A stretch of 40,432 bases of DNA from a virus. Each line of letters begins with the position of its first letter. Position 1 is the first letter of the stretch. A model generated the notes under the pieces. That model searched no databases. It was not told the origin of the DNA and saw only the letters and a program-made list of their open reading frames with translations. The stretch lies in the IMG/VR virus record IMGVR_UViG_3300010885_030168, positions 1 through 40,432 of that record; one strand, written 5' to 3'. Below, piece after piece: positions 23,060-30,729 of this stretch. Position numbers and translations under genes: made by a program.

Positions 23060-24672
23060 TGGCCCTACAACAATTTTTTTATGATCAACAGATACGAAGA
23101 TATATAATTCAGTTCATTCGTATGGTGTCTAATTTTCAAGTCGAATTTGGCAAGGATCGACAAGGTACAATTGCATATCAACGAGTTCCTGTAGTATATG
23201 GTGATAGCAGCAGACAAGTGGCCAGCATTATACAACAAAATAGCGAAAACATACTTCATGCCGTTCCTGCCATGGCTGTTTATGTTGATAATTTAACTTA
23301 CGATAGATCTAGAGTTCAAAATCCAACGTATGTAGGAAAATTAAATTTACGAGAAAGATATTATGATACTAGTACCGGAGAATATTCTACTACCCAAGGA
23401 GACGTTCTTACAGTCGAAAGACTTATGCCAGTTCCATATCTATTAACTCTTAAATTAGATATCTGGACCAGTAATACCGAACAAAAATTACAACTATTAG
23501 AACAGCTAACTATTCTGTTCAATCCTGCATTAGAAATACAAAGTACTGACAATTATATAGACTGGACCAGTCTAAGTTATGTTTTGCTGACCAGCGTACA
23601 ATGGAGCTCAAGAACAGTTCCAGTTGGGACTGATATTTCAATCGATGTTGCGACATTAACCTTTGAATTACCAATTTTTATTAGTGCTCCTGCTTTAGTC
23701 AAAAAATTAGGAGTTGTACAAAAAATTATTGCTAGTATTTTCGACGCTAACGGAAATATCGATGAAGCAATTTATAACGAATCAAATTTAATGAGTAGGC
23801 AGACCTTTACTCCGTTACAGTATGGCACAATCCTATTAGGCAATGAGATAAGACTAGTAAAATACAATCAACACGTTCAGGATAATTTCGGGCAGCAAAT
23901 AATAAAAGAACTAACGGGCAACGTAAATGGCACATCAGTGTATGTGTCAGACTCTGACGGTGTTGAAGAAAAAATGATAGTTAGTTCTGTTTCTATTCAA
24001 TCCAATGCTGTTACTACCATTAGTCCTGTAACAAATTGTGTGGTTTTATCTGTCAGCGGAGATCGAATTTTTACTAGTAATACAGTTGTAGGAAACACTG
24101 GAGATCGAATTGCATTTACACCAGTTACTCAAAAATCAGGTTCGAGTGAACCTTGGAGAGATTTAATAAATGTATATGGAAATCTTACCAATGGTACCAG
24201 CACTATTACGTTTGAGCTCGAAGACGGAAACAATATTGTAGGTACCGTAGCTTATAACCCGTCTGACGACACTTCTTTACTATGGACTCCGGATATTGAT
24301 ACTATCCCTGTCAATACATTATCCCCAGTAAATGCAATTATAGATCCGTTGGCCAGCAGACCTAATAAAGATCTTCAAGATTTAGCTACAGGTACAAGAT
24401 ACTTATTGGTAAATGATTATGTTACCAGCGAAGGTGCTCAACCTTTATACAATTGGTTAGGTATAGACGATACCCCATTAGAAGCGTATACTAATGATAT
24501 AATAGAATTTAACGGCAGTCATTGGGCAGTTGAATTTGATCACAGATACGAAACACAGACCCAATATGTTACAAATTTAACCACTAATATTCAATATCGA
24601 TGGAATGGCAGCAATTGGGCAAAAAGTTATGAGGGATTTTATTCTGCAGGAAAATGGCAAATAACCATCTAA
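23059..24672 (+). CDS. 15: Tail terminator / sheath-stabilising protein gp15
   Basis: 537 aa; T4 gp15 is about 272. The first 230 residues are gp15-like: FFYDQQIRRYIIQFIRMVSN, RVPVVYGDSSRQVASIIQQN, VYVDNLTYDRSRVQNPTYVG, ERLMPVPYLLTLKLDIWTSN and ATLTFELPIFISAPALVKK. gp15 caps the finished tail and binds the neck. The remaining half is an extra beta-rich region. It ends with two copies of an aromatic YRWNGSNW-type module (IIEFNGSHW; QYRWNGSNW), probably surface-exposed. It is translationally coupled to gp14 and overlaps the Nudix gene by 19 nt. Confidence 0.82.
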   Translation: MALQQFFYDQQIRRYIIQFIRMVSNFQVEFGKDRQGTIAYQRVPVVYGDSSRQVASIIQQNSENILHAVPAMAVYVDNLTYDRSRVQNPTYVGKLNLRERYYDTSTGEYSTTQGDVLTVERLMPVPYLLTLKLDIWTSNTEQKLQLLEQLTILFNPALEIQSTDNYIDWTSLSYVLLTSVQWSSRTVPVGTDISIDVATLTFELPIFISAPALVKKLGVVQKIIASIFDANGNIDEAIYNESNLMSRQTFTPLQYGTILLGNEIRLVKYNQHVQDNFGQQIIKELTGNVNGTSVYVSDSDGVEEKMIVSSVSIQSNAVTTISPVTNCVVLSVSGDRIFTSNTVVGNTGDRIAFTPVTQKSGSSEPWRDLINVYGNLTNGTSTITFELEDGNNIVGTVAYNPSDDTSLLWTPDIDTIPVNTLSPVNAIIDPLASRPNKDLQDLATGTRYLLVNDYVTSEGAQPLYNWLGIDDTPLEAYTNDIIEFNGSHWAVEFDHRYETQTQYVTNLTTNIQYRWNGSNWAKSYEGFYSAGKWQITI

Positions 24673-25088
24673 ATCAAGGATGCGGAGCAATAATAGTTTG
24701 TTCGTCGACTAATAGGTATCTTTTCTTATTAAGAAGTTCAGGAAAATTTCCAGGGACATGGGGTTTGGCCGGTGGTAAACTTGAGCCCGGAGAAACCATA
24801 GAACAAGGATTATTAAGAGAGATTAAAGAAGAATTGGGCGGTGAGATACGAGGTGCCAAAATCTTACCTATCGAAAAATATACCAGCAATAATAATAAAT
24901 TTGTATATCATACTTTTTTAATTAAAGTAGAAGAAGAATTTATACCATTGCTTAATCATGAACACATAGGATATTGCTGGGTACCTATAGAACACAGCCC
25001 CAGTCCATTACACCCCGGCGTACTAAGAACTCTTAGGTTTGAAAAAATTAGAAATAAAATTCAAACTCACGAAAAAATTAAAGATTAA
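24654..25088 (+). CDS. Nudix hydrolase
   Basis: 144 aa. A complete Nudix box occupies residues 41-63: G-x5-E-x7-REIKEELGG, with GKLEPGE opening it. The family removes nucleoside diphosphate-linked groups using Mg2+; candidates are mutagenic dNTPs, NDP-sugars, NAD(H) or mRNA caps. The overall pattern (CGAIIVCSSTNRYLFLLRSS; GTWGLAGGKLEPGE) fits MutT/ADP-ribose-type enzymes, but substrate cannot be read from sequence. It overlaps the end of gp15 and is therefore made with late neck proteins. It converges on the oxygenase gene with an 11-nt overlap. The NDP-sugar operon nearby makes an NDP-sugar substrate conceivable. Confidence 0.88.
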   Translation: MANNHLNQGCGAIIVCSSTNRYLFLLRSSGKFPGTWGLAGGKLEPGETIEQGLLREIKEELGGEIRGAKILPIEKYTSNNNKFVYHTFLIKVEEEFIPLLNHEHIGYCWVPIEHSPSPLHPGVLRTLRFEKIRNKIQTHEKIKD

Positions 25089-25653
25089 ACACCAGACTGG
25101 TTCTAGGTGTTTGACTATCATTTGGCGTTACTTCGTGATATAACCAAGACGGCCACAGTAATAGTAATCCTGGATAAGGTGTATATTCTGTCTTAGGAAG
25201 ACTGTACCAATTATTGGGATCTTTGATCATAAACATATAATCAAAAAAGTCTTTAAAAGATTGATTGGGGTAAAAAGTAATATTACTGCTGCCAGGCGGA
25301 GTTTTAAGATAAAAGATGCCGCTTACAGAACATTGACTATGCAAGTGTTTGGGATGACTACTGCCTTTTAGAAAACTGTTTGCAAATAGATAAGGGCGCC
25401 ATGGCACTCTACTACTATCATATCCTTGCAATTCTAAAAATTCGCAGGCTCGTTGCTGAATAAATTCACCGAATTTTGCAAAGTCCGGCTCTCCCATTAA
25501 GTTATTGGTACCGTAGGTAGTCTGGCCATTATAATAAAAGTTTTTATTGACACCTTTTTGAAATTGTTTGTCCATGGCAGCGATCATAGGGTCAACCCAC
25601 CCCAAATGTTCTTCTCGGCCGATTACTGACGGAAACCAATGGTCTAAGTTCAT
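25078..25653 (-). CDS. 2-oxoglutarate/Fe(II)-dependent oxygenase, TIGR02466-like
   Basis: 191 aa. The conserved order of the putative 2OG-Fe(II) oxygenase family is visible: FANSFLKGSSHPKHLHSQ with H103/H105, SGIFYLKTPPGSSNITFY, PGLLLLWPSWLYHEVTPN with distal H173, and RTSLVFN with R184 for 2-oxoglutarate. The proximal ligand position reads H-x-H rather than H-x-D, as I recall for this subfamily. Such enzymes hydroxylate or otherwise oxidise a substrate using O2 and 2-oxoglutarate. The phage substrate is unknown; protein side chains or sugars are reasonable. It is the last of four leftward oxygenase genes and starts 1 nt after the preceding stop. Confidence 0.8.
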   Translation of the reverse strand: MNLDHWFPSVIGREEHLGWVDPMIAAMDKQFQKGVNKNFYYNGQTTYGTNNLMGEPDFAKFGEFIQQRACEFLELQGYDSSRVPWRPYLFANSFLKGSSHPKHLHSQCSVSGIFYLKTPPGSSNITFYPNQSFKDFFDYMFMIKDPNNWYSLPKTEYTPYPGLLLLWPSWLYHEVTPNDSQTPRTSLVFNL

Positions 25654-25654
25654 A

Positions 25655-26179
25655 TTAGTATTTGTTAAAGAATAATTGTATACTTAATCTTGGATATTCA
25701 GCATTGGAACTAATCATACTAGTGGCATGATAGATGGGAGGCTGAAACCACATCATAGTATTTCCGTGAGGGAATATCCATCCCTGACCCATTTCTGGAT
25801 GATCGTACAAAAATAATCCTCCCCAATTCCAATTCCATGTTTCATTGAGGTATATAGTACTGCTGAGTCTTGGATTATCATCACTTGCGTCGTGATGAAA
25901 TGTTATTTGGCTTCCTGGAAGCCAAACATGCATAAAACATGTCAAGTTGGGATAATCTTTAAATTTAGGATCCAAAGTTTGATATTTTTCTATTAGATAA
26001 TCTCTATACTCTGGAATAGGTAAAATTAGCACAGGTGCATAAGAACCTGCTTCAAGCCCTTTGCCCCATCGGCCCATATGATTTACTTCAAAAACTGCTT
26101 GACCGCGACTAGTTTCGTACTTTTTTCTTAGTGCTTCTAATATGTCCTGATCTAAGAAATTGCTGTGCCGGTGAATCAT
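25655..26179 (-). CDS. 2OG-Fe(II) oxygenase, prolyl-4-hydroxylase superfamily type
   Basis: 174 aa with the double-stranded beta-helix signature: H95-x-D97 (TFHHDASDD), SSTIYLNETWNWNWGGLFLY, PHGNTMMWF, distal H151 (YHATS) and R164 (PRLSIQLFF). All three metal ligands and the 2OG arginine are present, so it should be active. The GG-x-F, then H-A-T-S, then R-x-S layout is that of the P4H/PHD superfamily, whose members hydroxylate proline, lysine or small molecules. A collagen-like Gly-Pro-x fibre is encoded about 14 kb away, making a proline-hydroxylation role attractive but unproven. It is followed 1 nt later by the next oxygenase. Confidence 0.84.
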   Translation of the reverse strand: MIHRHSNFLDQDILEALRKKYETSRGQAVFEVNHMGRWGKGLEAGSYAPVLILPIPEYRDYLIEKYQTLDPKFKDYPNLTCFMHVWLPGSQITFHHDASDDNPRLSSTIYLNETWNWNWGGLFLYDHPEMGQGWIFPHGNTMMWFQPPIYHATSMISSNAEYPRLSIQLFFNKY

Positions 26180-26188
26180 ATATGACCT

Positions 26189-26740
26189 TTAAAATTCTGT
26201 TGTTATAAAAAATAATTGAAACAACCTACCTGTTTCCATGGTGTTGCCGAAATAATCTAGACTTGTATGAAACTGATCGCTGCGATATAACACTAATCTA
26301 TTGTATCTGTTGGCCACAGTGTCACATAGTTCCCACTTAGTATAATCTTGGGACTCATATGTTTCTAACTCTGACGCAAGGAAAGAATCTGTTTTTTTAT
26401 ATTTAAAAAAACCTGTGCCGCCTGTTAAAGGAGCATCAGGTGTCAAATAACATACGCCGGCCCATGTATTATAATGATCTGTATGAATCCAACTACGATC
26501 ACGAGACATAGCCAGTTCAAAACTCCCAGTTAACCCGTCTTGTTCGTTCCAGTTCAATACATTCCCGCCTGCATTTTTAAGTACAGATGCTATACAGTCT
26601 TTTGTACTTTGATTTAAAAAAGTTTTGGTTCTGAGTCCTGGGTAGTTTTCCCTGTGGGCAAACTCCTGGCTTAATGCAAAGGATCTGACTCCATCTGGAT
26701 TACTGTAAAAACTATCAATAACAATGGTATTTGTTCTCAT
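26189..26740 (-). CDS. 2OG-oxygenase-like protein (DUF6445-like), tandem paralogue 1
   Basis: 183 aa from ATG 26740. An in-frame TTG at 26758 would overlap the upstream gene, and the ATG gives MRTNTIVIDSFYSNP, which aligns with MKTNLIITDNFYGDP of the neighbour. Motifs: H86-x-D88 (WIHTDHYNTW), CYLTPDAPLTGGTGFF, distal H158 (FHTSLDYFG) and R172 (GRLFQLFF). This is the 2OG/Fe(II) fold in the form often called DUF6445. About half the residues match the adjacent gene by eye, so it arose by tandem duplication. Its substrate is unknown. Confidence 0.82.
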   Translation of the reverse strand: MRTNTIVIDSFYSNPDGVRSFALSQEFAHRENYPGLRTKTFLNQSTKDCIASVLKNAGGNVLNWNEQDGLTGSFELAMSRDRSWIHTDHYNTWAGVCYLTPDAPLTGGTGFFKYKKTDSFLASELETYESQDYTKWELCDTVANRYNRLVLYRSDQFHTSLDYFGNTMETGRLFQLFFITTEF

Positions 26741-26741
26741 A

Positions 26742-27299
26742 TCAATAAGCCGTGTCAAAGAAAAACAATTGGAACAATCGTCCGTTCTGTGATGTATTAC
26801 CGAAATAATCTAAACTACTATGAAACAAGTCACCGCGATAAAGCACTAGACGATTGTATCTATTAGCAATAACATCATATTTGTGCCATTTAGTCATGTC
26901 TTGAGCATCATATGATTCGTTGCCCATTTCAGCAGCAGTGGTTGCATTATTCTTTTTATACATAAAAAGACCAGTACCCGATGTCACCGGAGCGTCGGGG
27001 GTTAAGTATAACACACCTGCCCATTTGTTAAAATGATCAGTGTGGATCCAGCTTCTGTTTTCCGCGGTAGTCAATTGAAAAGATCCGGTATAACCATCTT
27101 TCTCAAACCAATTATTAACTTCTCCACCAGCATTCCAAATTATAGTCTGAATAGATTCTTTAAGTTCTGCTGTAAGAAAACTTCTAGTACGAGCACCCGG
27201 GTAGTTGCCTTTTACGTCAAATATCTGGTTTAGTGCAAATTTTCTAACAACATCAGGGTCGCCGTAAAAATTGTCTGTTATTATTAGATTAGTTTTCAT
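26742..27299 (-). CDS. 2OG-oxygenase-like protein (DUF6445-like), tandem paralogue 2
   Basis: 185 aa with H86-x-D88 (WIHTDHFNKW), LYLTPDAPVTSGTGLF, distal H160 (LFHSSLDYFGNT) and R174 (GRLFQLFF), so both paralogues keep the full metal and cosubstrate set. The two differ mostly in the 115-140 loop, which may set substrate choice. It is the first gene of the oxygenase unit. The ATG has no Shine-Dalgarno sequence and a late-promoter-like AATAAGTA ends 6 nt before it. That promoter overlaps the end of the GT10-like gene. Confidence 0.82.
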   Translation of the reverse strand: MKTNLIITDNFYGDPDVVRKFALNQIFDVKGNYPGARTRSFLTAELKESIQTIIWNAGGEVNNWFEKDGYTGSFQLTTAENRSWIHTDHFNKWAGVLYLTPDAPVTSGTGLFMYKKNNATTAAEMGNESYDAQDMTKWHKYDVIANRYNRLVLYRGDLFHSSLDYFGNTSQNGRLFQLFFFDTAY

Positions 27300-27305
27300 G
27301 TATTA

Positions 27306-27313
27306 TACTTATT
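27306..27313 (-). promoter_or_regulatory. Variant late promoter element, leaderless arrangement, for the oxygenase genes
   Basis: AATAAGTA on the minus strand followed by TAATAC and the ATG at 27299. It differs from TATAAATA at two positions, but the same variant and spacing (GATAAGTA, TAAGAT, ATG) occur before the fibre gene at 34617. Confidence 0.45.
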
Positions 27314-28154
27314 CGAGGATAATTGAATGTAAAAAATTGTCGTGTTGAACAATATCAAGCTCCATACTTTTTTCTATTTCATTTTCTATTCGCTGATAAA
27401 TGTTCTTTTCCCAAAATGGTTTAGCCAATTGATAATTTTCTTCCATATATGGTTTCATTTCTTCATACATTTCAGGTTCTAAATTATCTAGTATTTTTTC
27501 TAATTCTTCAAATGTATCAAATTTCAAAATGCCTTTAGGATTAAAATATTTTTCTATATTTTTGCACCCGTAGTAAATGGGAATCGTATAAGTTTTAAAG
27601 CAATCTAGTAATTTTTCTGTAAACATATTGGTCATAATTTGATTTTCACAGGCAATATTAAACTTTGCTCTATTAAAAAACTTATCTTTCGATGGTACCC
27701 GCGGGGGGCTGCGATACCAATTTACATTAAAGTTTTTAAATTTATTATCGATTAATTTTTCTAATTTTCGCATGATTCGAAAACGCATGTGATAAGCATC
27801 CCCGTTTATCTTACTACTCATTAAAAAACTAATTTCATTTTGTTTATCTAACGTTAAATTATCCGACATCCAAGAACCCACTGCACAAAACTCTCTTGCA
27901 TTGGGTAATTCCAACAATCTGTCATCATACGTTAATATTAAATCAAACTTATCAGCGTTTTCTTTTACCATACCTGCAAATGCAATATACAAGTTTGGCG
28001 GTTCGCTTTGTAACAAAACTCTAAAATCTGCATCCTCAATGATATCCACATTGTCTATATTAATAGATATTTTTTTATCAAACATTTTTGTAAAAGTTTG
28101 ATTATCGTATAAGCCATAACCAGGCATATAACCAATTTGTGTAATTTTATTCAT
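27309..28154 (-). CDS. GT10-type (alpha-1,3/4-fucosyltransferase-like) glycosyltransferase
   Basis: 281 aa from ATG 28154, which overlaps the previous stop (TAATG). The frame extends to 28187, but the overlap favours 28154. The C-terminal half has the GT10 signature: RAKFNIACENQIMTNMFTEK (E170, TEK 179-181), then DCFKTYTIPIYYGCKNIEKY and FNPKGILKFDTFEELE. The N-terminal half gives VLLQSEPPN and FDLILTYDDRLLELPNA, the acceptor domain pattern. These enzymes transfer fucose from GDP-fucose, or related GDP-6-deoxysugars, with inversion. The donor fits the Gmd in the same operon. No signal peptide is seen, so it is cytoplasmic. Confidence 0.78.
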   Translation of the reverse strand: MNKITQIGYMPGYGLYDNQTFTKMFDKKISINIDNVDIIEDADFRVLLQSEPPNLYIAFAGMVKENADKFDLILTYDDRLLELPNAREFCAVGSWMSDNLTLDKQNEISFLMSSKINGDAYHMRFRIMRKLEKLIDNKFKNFNVNWYRSPPRVPSKDKFFNRAKFNIACENQIMTNMFTEKLLDCFKTYTIPIYYGCKNIEKYFNPKGILKFDTFEELEKILDNLEPEMYEEMKPYMEENYQLAKPFWEKNIYQRIENEIEKSMELDIVQHDNFLHSIILE

Positions 28155-28921
28155 TAATATCTCACCCAATCTCCTGTGACTCCACATCTACCATCCACAA
28201 TCCAATCTACTATTTCAACATCTTTCATTAAGCCAAACATTCTAATGTATAGATGTAAAGTATATTCTACATCTTGATGATAGTACTTACCGTGTTCCAT
28301 TTGCATTTGAGCACTGGCAGCCATGAAAGCTTCATAATGGTCCAATCTACTAGTTCCAAATGCATGAGCCACAGTATAAAACCCATATAATTTATTGTCC
28401 ACTAATAAATCTCTAGGCAGTGCCTGTTCACTTAAAAAATTTATATGTTCGTCTGCCCAGACTAATTCTTTTTTCATAAAAAATTTATCTTTAAGCCATG
28501 GCTTAAAAATTGAAGTGCTGTAATTATCGCCCAGTGTATACCTGCCACATATTTTTGTAACAAAGTCGTATTTTTTTAATTCATTTTTAAAATGTTTAAA
28601 AAATTCTAGGATCATTAAACATTCGCAATACGATTTACTAGTGTACGTTCTGACTGTATTAGCTACTTCTGGATTAAGATTTTCTAATTGTATGTAATAA
28701 AAATTATCTAAATTTAAATCGTCTAACTCGCTAAAACGAGTCAGACTAGAATCAATGAAATATATCGAAGCTGAAGGATCTTTTTCCTTTAAATTTTTTA
28801 ATGTTAATATAGTATGCTCAAGTCTTTCCTCTGTTGTGAAAACTGTTCTTTTTGGTACCCCTTTAAAAGATTTTTTCGGGTCCAACTCTATGCTACTAGT
28901 TACAAAAAAAGCGTGTCTCAT
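28154..28921 (-). CDS. Unknown protein of the glycan operon, possibly glycosyltransferase
   Basis: 255 aa. The opening MRHAFFVTSSIELDP and the central KKYDFVTKICGRYTLGDNYS look like GT-A-type or capsular-transferase text, in which a K-I-S/C-G-R-Y motif is common, but I see no clear DxD. The C-terminus is acidic and aromatic (KYYHQDVEYTLHLYIRMFG; IVDWIVDGRCGVTGDW). It is flanked by two sugar transferase genes and coupled to both (4-nt and TAATG overlaps), so a role in glycan assembly is likely. The specific activity is not known. Confidence 0.6.
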   Translation of the reverse strand: MRHAFFVTSSIELDPKKSFKGVPKRTVFTTEERLEHTILTLKNLKEKDPSASIYFIDSSLTRFSELDDLNLDNFYYIQLENLNPEVANTVRTYTSKSYCECLMILEFFKHFKNELKKYDFVTKICGRYTLGDNYSTSIFKPWLKDKFFMKKELVWADEHINFLSEQALPRDLLVDNKLYGFYTVAHAFGTSRLDHYEAFMAASAQMQMEHGKYYHQDVEYTLHLYIRMFGLMKDVEIVDWIVDGRCGVTGDWVRY

Positions 28922-29760
28922 AAATGTATTATACGTCTTAACGAATTGCTAAACACCACTGCGGCATTACTAAAGTTGCTGTCTCGGCAAATAAGTCCCC
29001 CGCATCTAGACAATGTGATAGCTTCCATAAAACTTTCTTGCCAAAATCTTTTATGAAAGAATGCTTCGTATTCCCACGACCATTGCCATCTTTCAGTAAT
29101 GTCTTCAGTGGGCAGTCTCCATAAGTTAGGATAATATCGAATGATGTTTCCGTAACGTTGTTCCATTTTCACTAAAGATTCGATATTGTCTGTTGCTACA
29201 TACAACCCATCCCAATCGCCTGTAGCCAATTGGTTGTCGATTGCAGTACAATAATTTTCAAAAGTTATAGGATTGTAGTTAGTATGCACTGACATGGTTG
29301 TCATCCTTACATGTACTCCTAACGTTCGATGATTAATATTTACTAGCTTACATAAGTTGTCGACTTTAGTAGTAACCTCATTATTAATATGAATTTTATT
29401 CATTACACGTTTATAGTCTGCCAGTCTGTTGCTGTCTTCTATAGGCTTATCTTTAGTGTACATCTGCCCAATCGGTAAAAATCCTTTGTACTCATAAGTC
29501 ATGTCCGATTTCTGATCTAGTACATAACTCATAATATGATCGTATGGACGGTCGATCCCGTAGGATTGCATCGCAGATCTATTTCTTATAATATGTCCTA
29601 CAGCTTCTTCGAGGTACTCATCATTGTTAGTGTGTTCTTCAAAGGGACTCAAAGTTAAAAATACATTGTCAAACTCAATGTCTGCCAATGGAATAATTCC
29701 GCATTGTAAAAATCGACTGAAAGGGCCGCCACCGGGCATTACATATATATTATTCTTCAT
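28918..29760 (-). CDS. Fucosyltransferase-superfamily protein (GT11/GT23-like, HxR motif)
   Basis: 280 aa from ATG 29760 (ATGA overlap with gmd); a TTG at 29778 is the alternative. The family hallmark is LGVHVRMTT (H150-x-R152), which holds the GDP-sugar. It is followed by GLYVATDN and, near the end, LSRCGGLICRDSNFSNAAVV, the usual order of alpha-1,2 and alpha-1,6 fucosyltransferases. The D after the HxR motif in typical members (HxRxxD) is not present here (MTTM), so specificity may differ. It probably uses a GDP-6-deoxysugar. It is translationally coupled to its upstream donor-making gene, which supports the role. Confidence 0.66.
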   Translation of the reverse strand: MKNNIYVMPGGGPFSRFLQCGIIPLADIEFDNVFLTLSPFEEHTNNDEYLEEAVGHIIRNRSAMQSYGIDRPYDHIMSYVLDQKSDMTYEYKGFLPIGQMYTKDKPIEDSNRLADYKRVMNKIHINNEVTTKVDNLCKLVNINHRTLGVHVRMTTMSVHTNYNPITFENYCTAIDNQLATGDWDGLYVATDNIESLVKMEQRYGNIIRYYPNLWRLPTEDITERWQWSWEYEAFFHKRFWQESFMEAITLSRCGGLICRDSNFSNAAVVFSNSLRRIIHL

Positions 29761-30728
29761 TTTATTTCTTTCATCCAATGTGCAATCATTTCATCTAACA
29801 TTGTTTCAAAAGTATATTTTGGTTTCCATCCTAGTTCACCACGAATAGGAGCACTGTCCCCTTTGAGAAATTTTAATTCTTCGGGTCGTAAAAATTTTTG
29901 ATTTTGAACTACATAATTTTCGTAATTCATATCCAAACTTTCAAACACATACTTACAAAGTTCTCGAACAGTATGACTTTCTCCTGTAGCCACTACCCAA
30001 TCTGCGGGCGTATCACTGTTAGTGATTAAATGCATAGCGCGAACATAATCATAGCTATGACCCCAATCTCTACTGCTGTCTAAATTTCCAAGTTCTAGTT
30101 TATCAACTAGCCCTTTCTTAATTTCTACTGCGGTTTTCACTACCTTGTTAGTAACAAAGTTTGTGCCTCGGCGCGGACTTTCATGATTAAACAAAATACC
30201 ATTGCAGGCATGTAACTTATAAGCATCACGATAATGCCTGGTTAAATTGAAACCCATAACTTTACTGCACCCGTAAGGACTGACCGGAACCATGGGAGTT
30301 GTTAATCGTTGCACGCCGTCAGAATCTATACTGTTTCCAAACATTTCACTGGAACTGGCTTGGTAAAACTTTGCACCAGGACAAAATTGTCTATATGCTT
30401 CTAGCATGTTTAACACACCCAAACTATTTGTTTTAATAGTAAATGCAGGCATGTCAAAACTAATACGCACATGACTCATTGCTCCGAGATTGTAAATCTC
30501 GTCAGGTTTAACTTGATTTACTACATTAGCGATGCTCATTTCGTCTGTTAAATCGCCATAGATGCGTGTAATCTTGTCGTTAATATGTTCTAGTCTACTA
30601 CTCTGCCCTTCAGGCACACTGTGACGTCGAACAATGCCGTATACATCATAATTTAAACTTAGTAGGTATTCTGACAAATAACTACCATCTTGCCCATTTA
30701 TACCTGTGATTAATGCTTTCTTTTTCAT
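29757..30728 (-). CDS. gmd: GDP-mannose 4,6-dehydratase
   Basis: 323 aa, slightly shorter than bacterial Gmd (about 370). A Rossmann NAD(P) motif ITGINGQDGSYLSEYL starts at residue 7 (GxxGxxG at 9-15). VRRHSVPEGQSSRLEHI, IYNLGAMSHVRISFDMPAF, QASSSEMFG (S126, E128), SPYGCSKVMG (Y152-x3-K156), FNHESPRRGTNFV and DSSRDWGHSYDYV are all diagnostic. It converts GDP-mannose to GDP-4-keto-6-deoxymannose, the precursor of GDP-fucose, GDP-perosamine and GDP-rhamnose. No GDP-fucose synthase is seen in the window, but an aminotransferase and acyltransferase follow, so an amino sugar is possible. The ATG at 30728 begins 1 nt after the previous stop with GGAAAGAA upstream. Confidence 0.92.
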   Translation of the reverse strand: MKKKALITGINGQDGSYLSEYLLSLNYDVYGIVRRHSVPEGQSSRLEHINDKITRIYGDLTDEMSIANVVNQVKPDEIYNLGAMSHVRISFDMPAFTIKTNSLGVLNMLEAYRQFCPGAKFYQASSSEMFGNSIDSDGVQRLTTPMVPVSPYGCSKVMGFNLTRHYRDAYKLHACNGILFNHESPRRGTNFVTNKVVKTAVEIKKGLVDKLELGNLDSSRDWGHSYDYVRAMHLITNSDTPADWVVATGESHTVRELCKYVFESLDMNYENYVVQNQKFLRPEELKFLKGDSAPIRGELGWKPKYTFETMLDEMIAHWMKEIK

Positions 30729-30729
30729 G

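Noticed and set aside
25078-27299. Oxygenases as TET/JBP-type DNA-base modifiers acting with the glycosyltransferases
   Set aside because: The motifs fit P4H, TIGR02466-like and DUF6445-like groups better, and no base-specific partner gene is visible. Not excluded, but unsupported.
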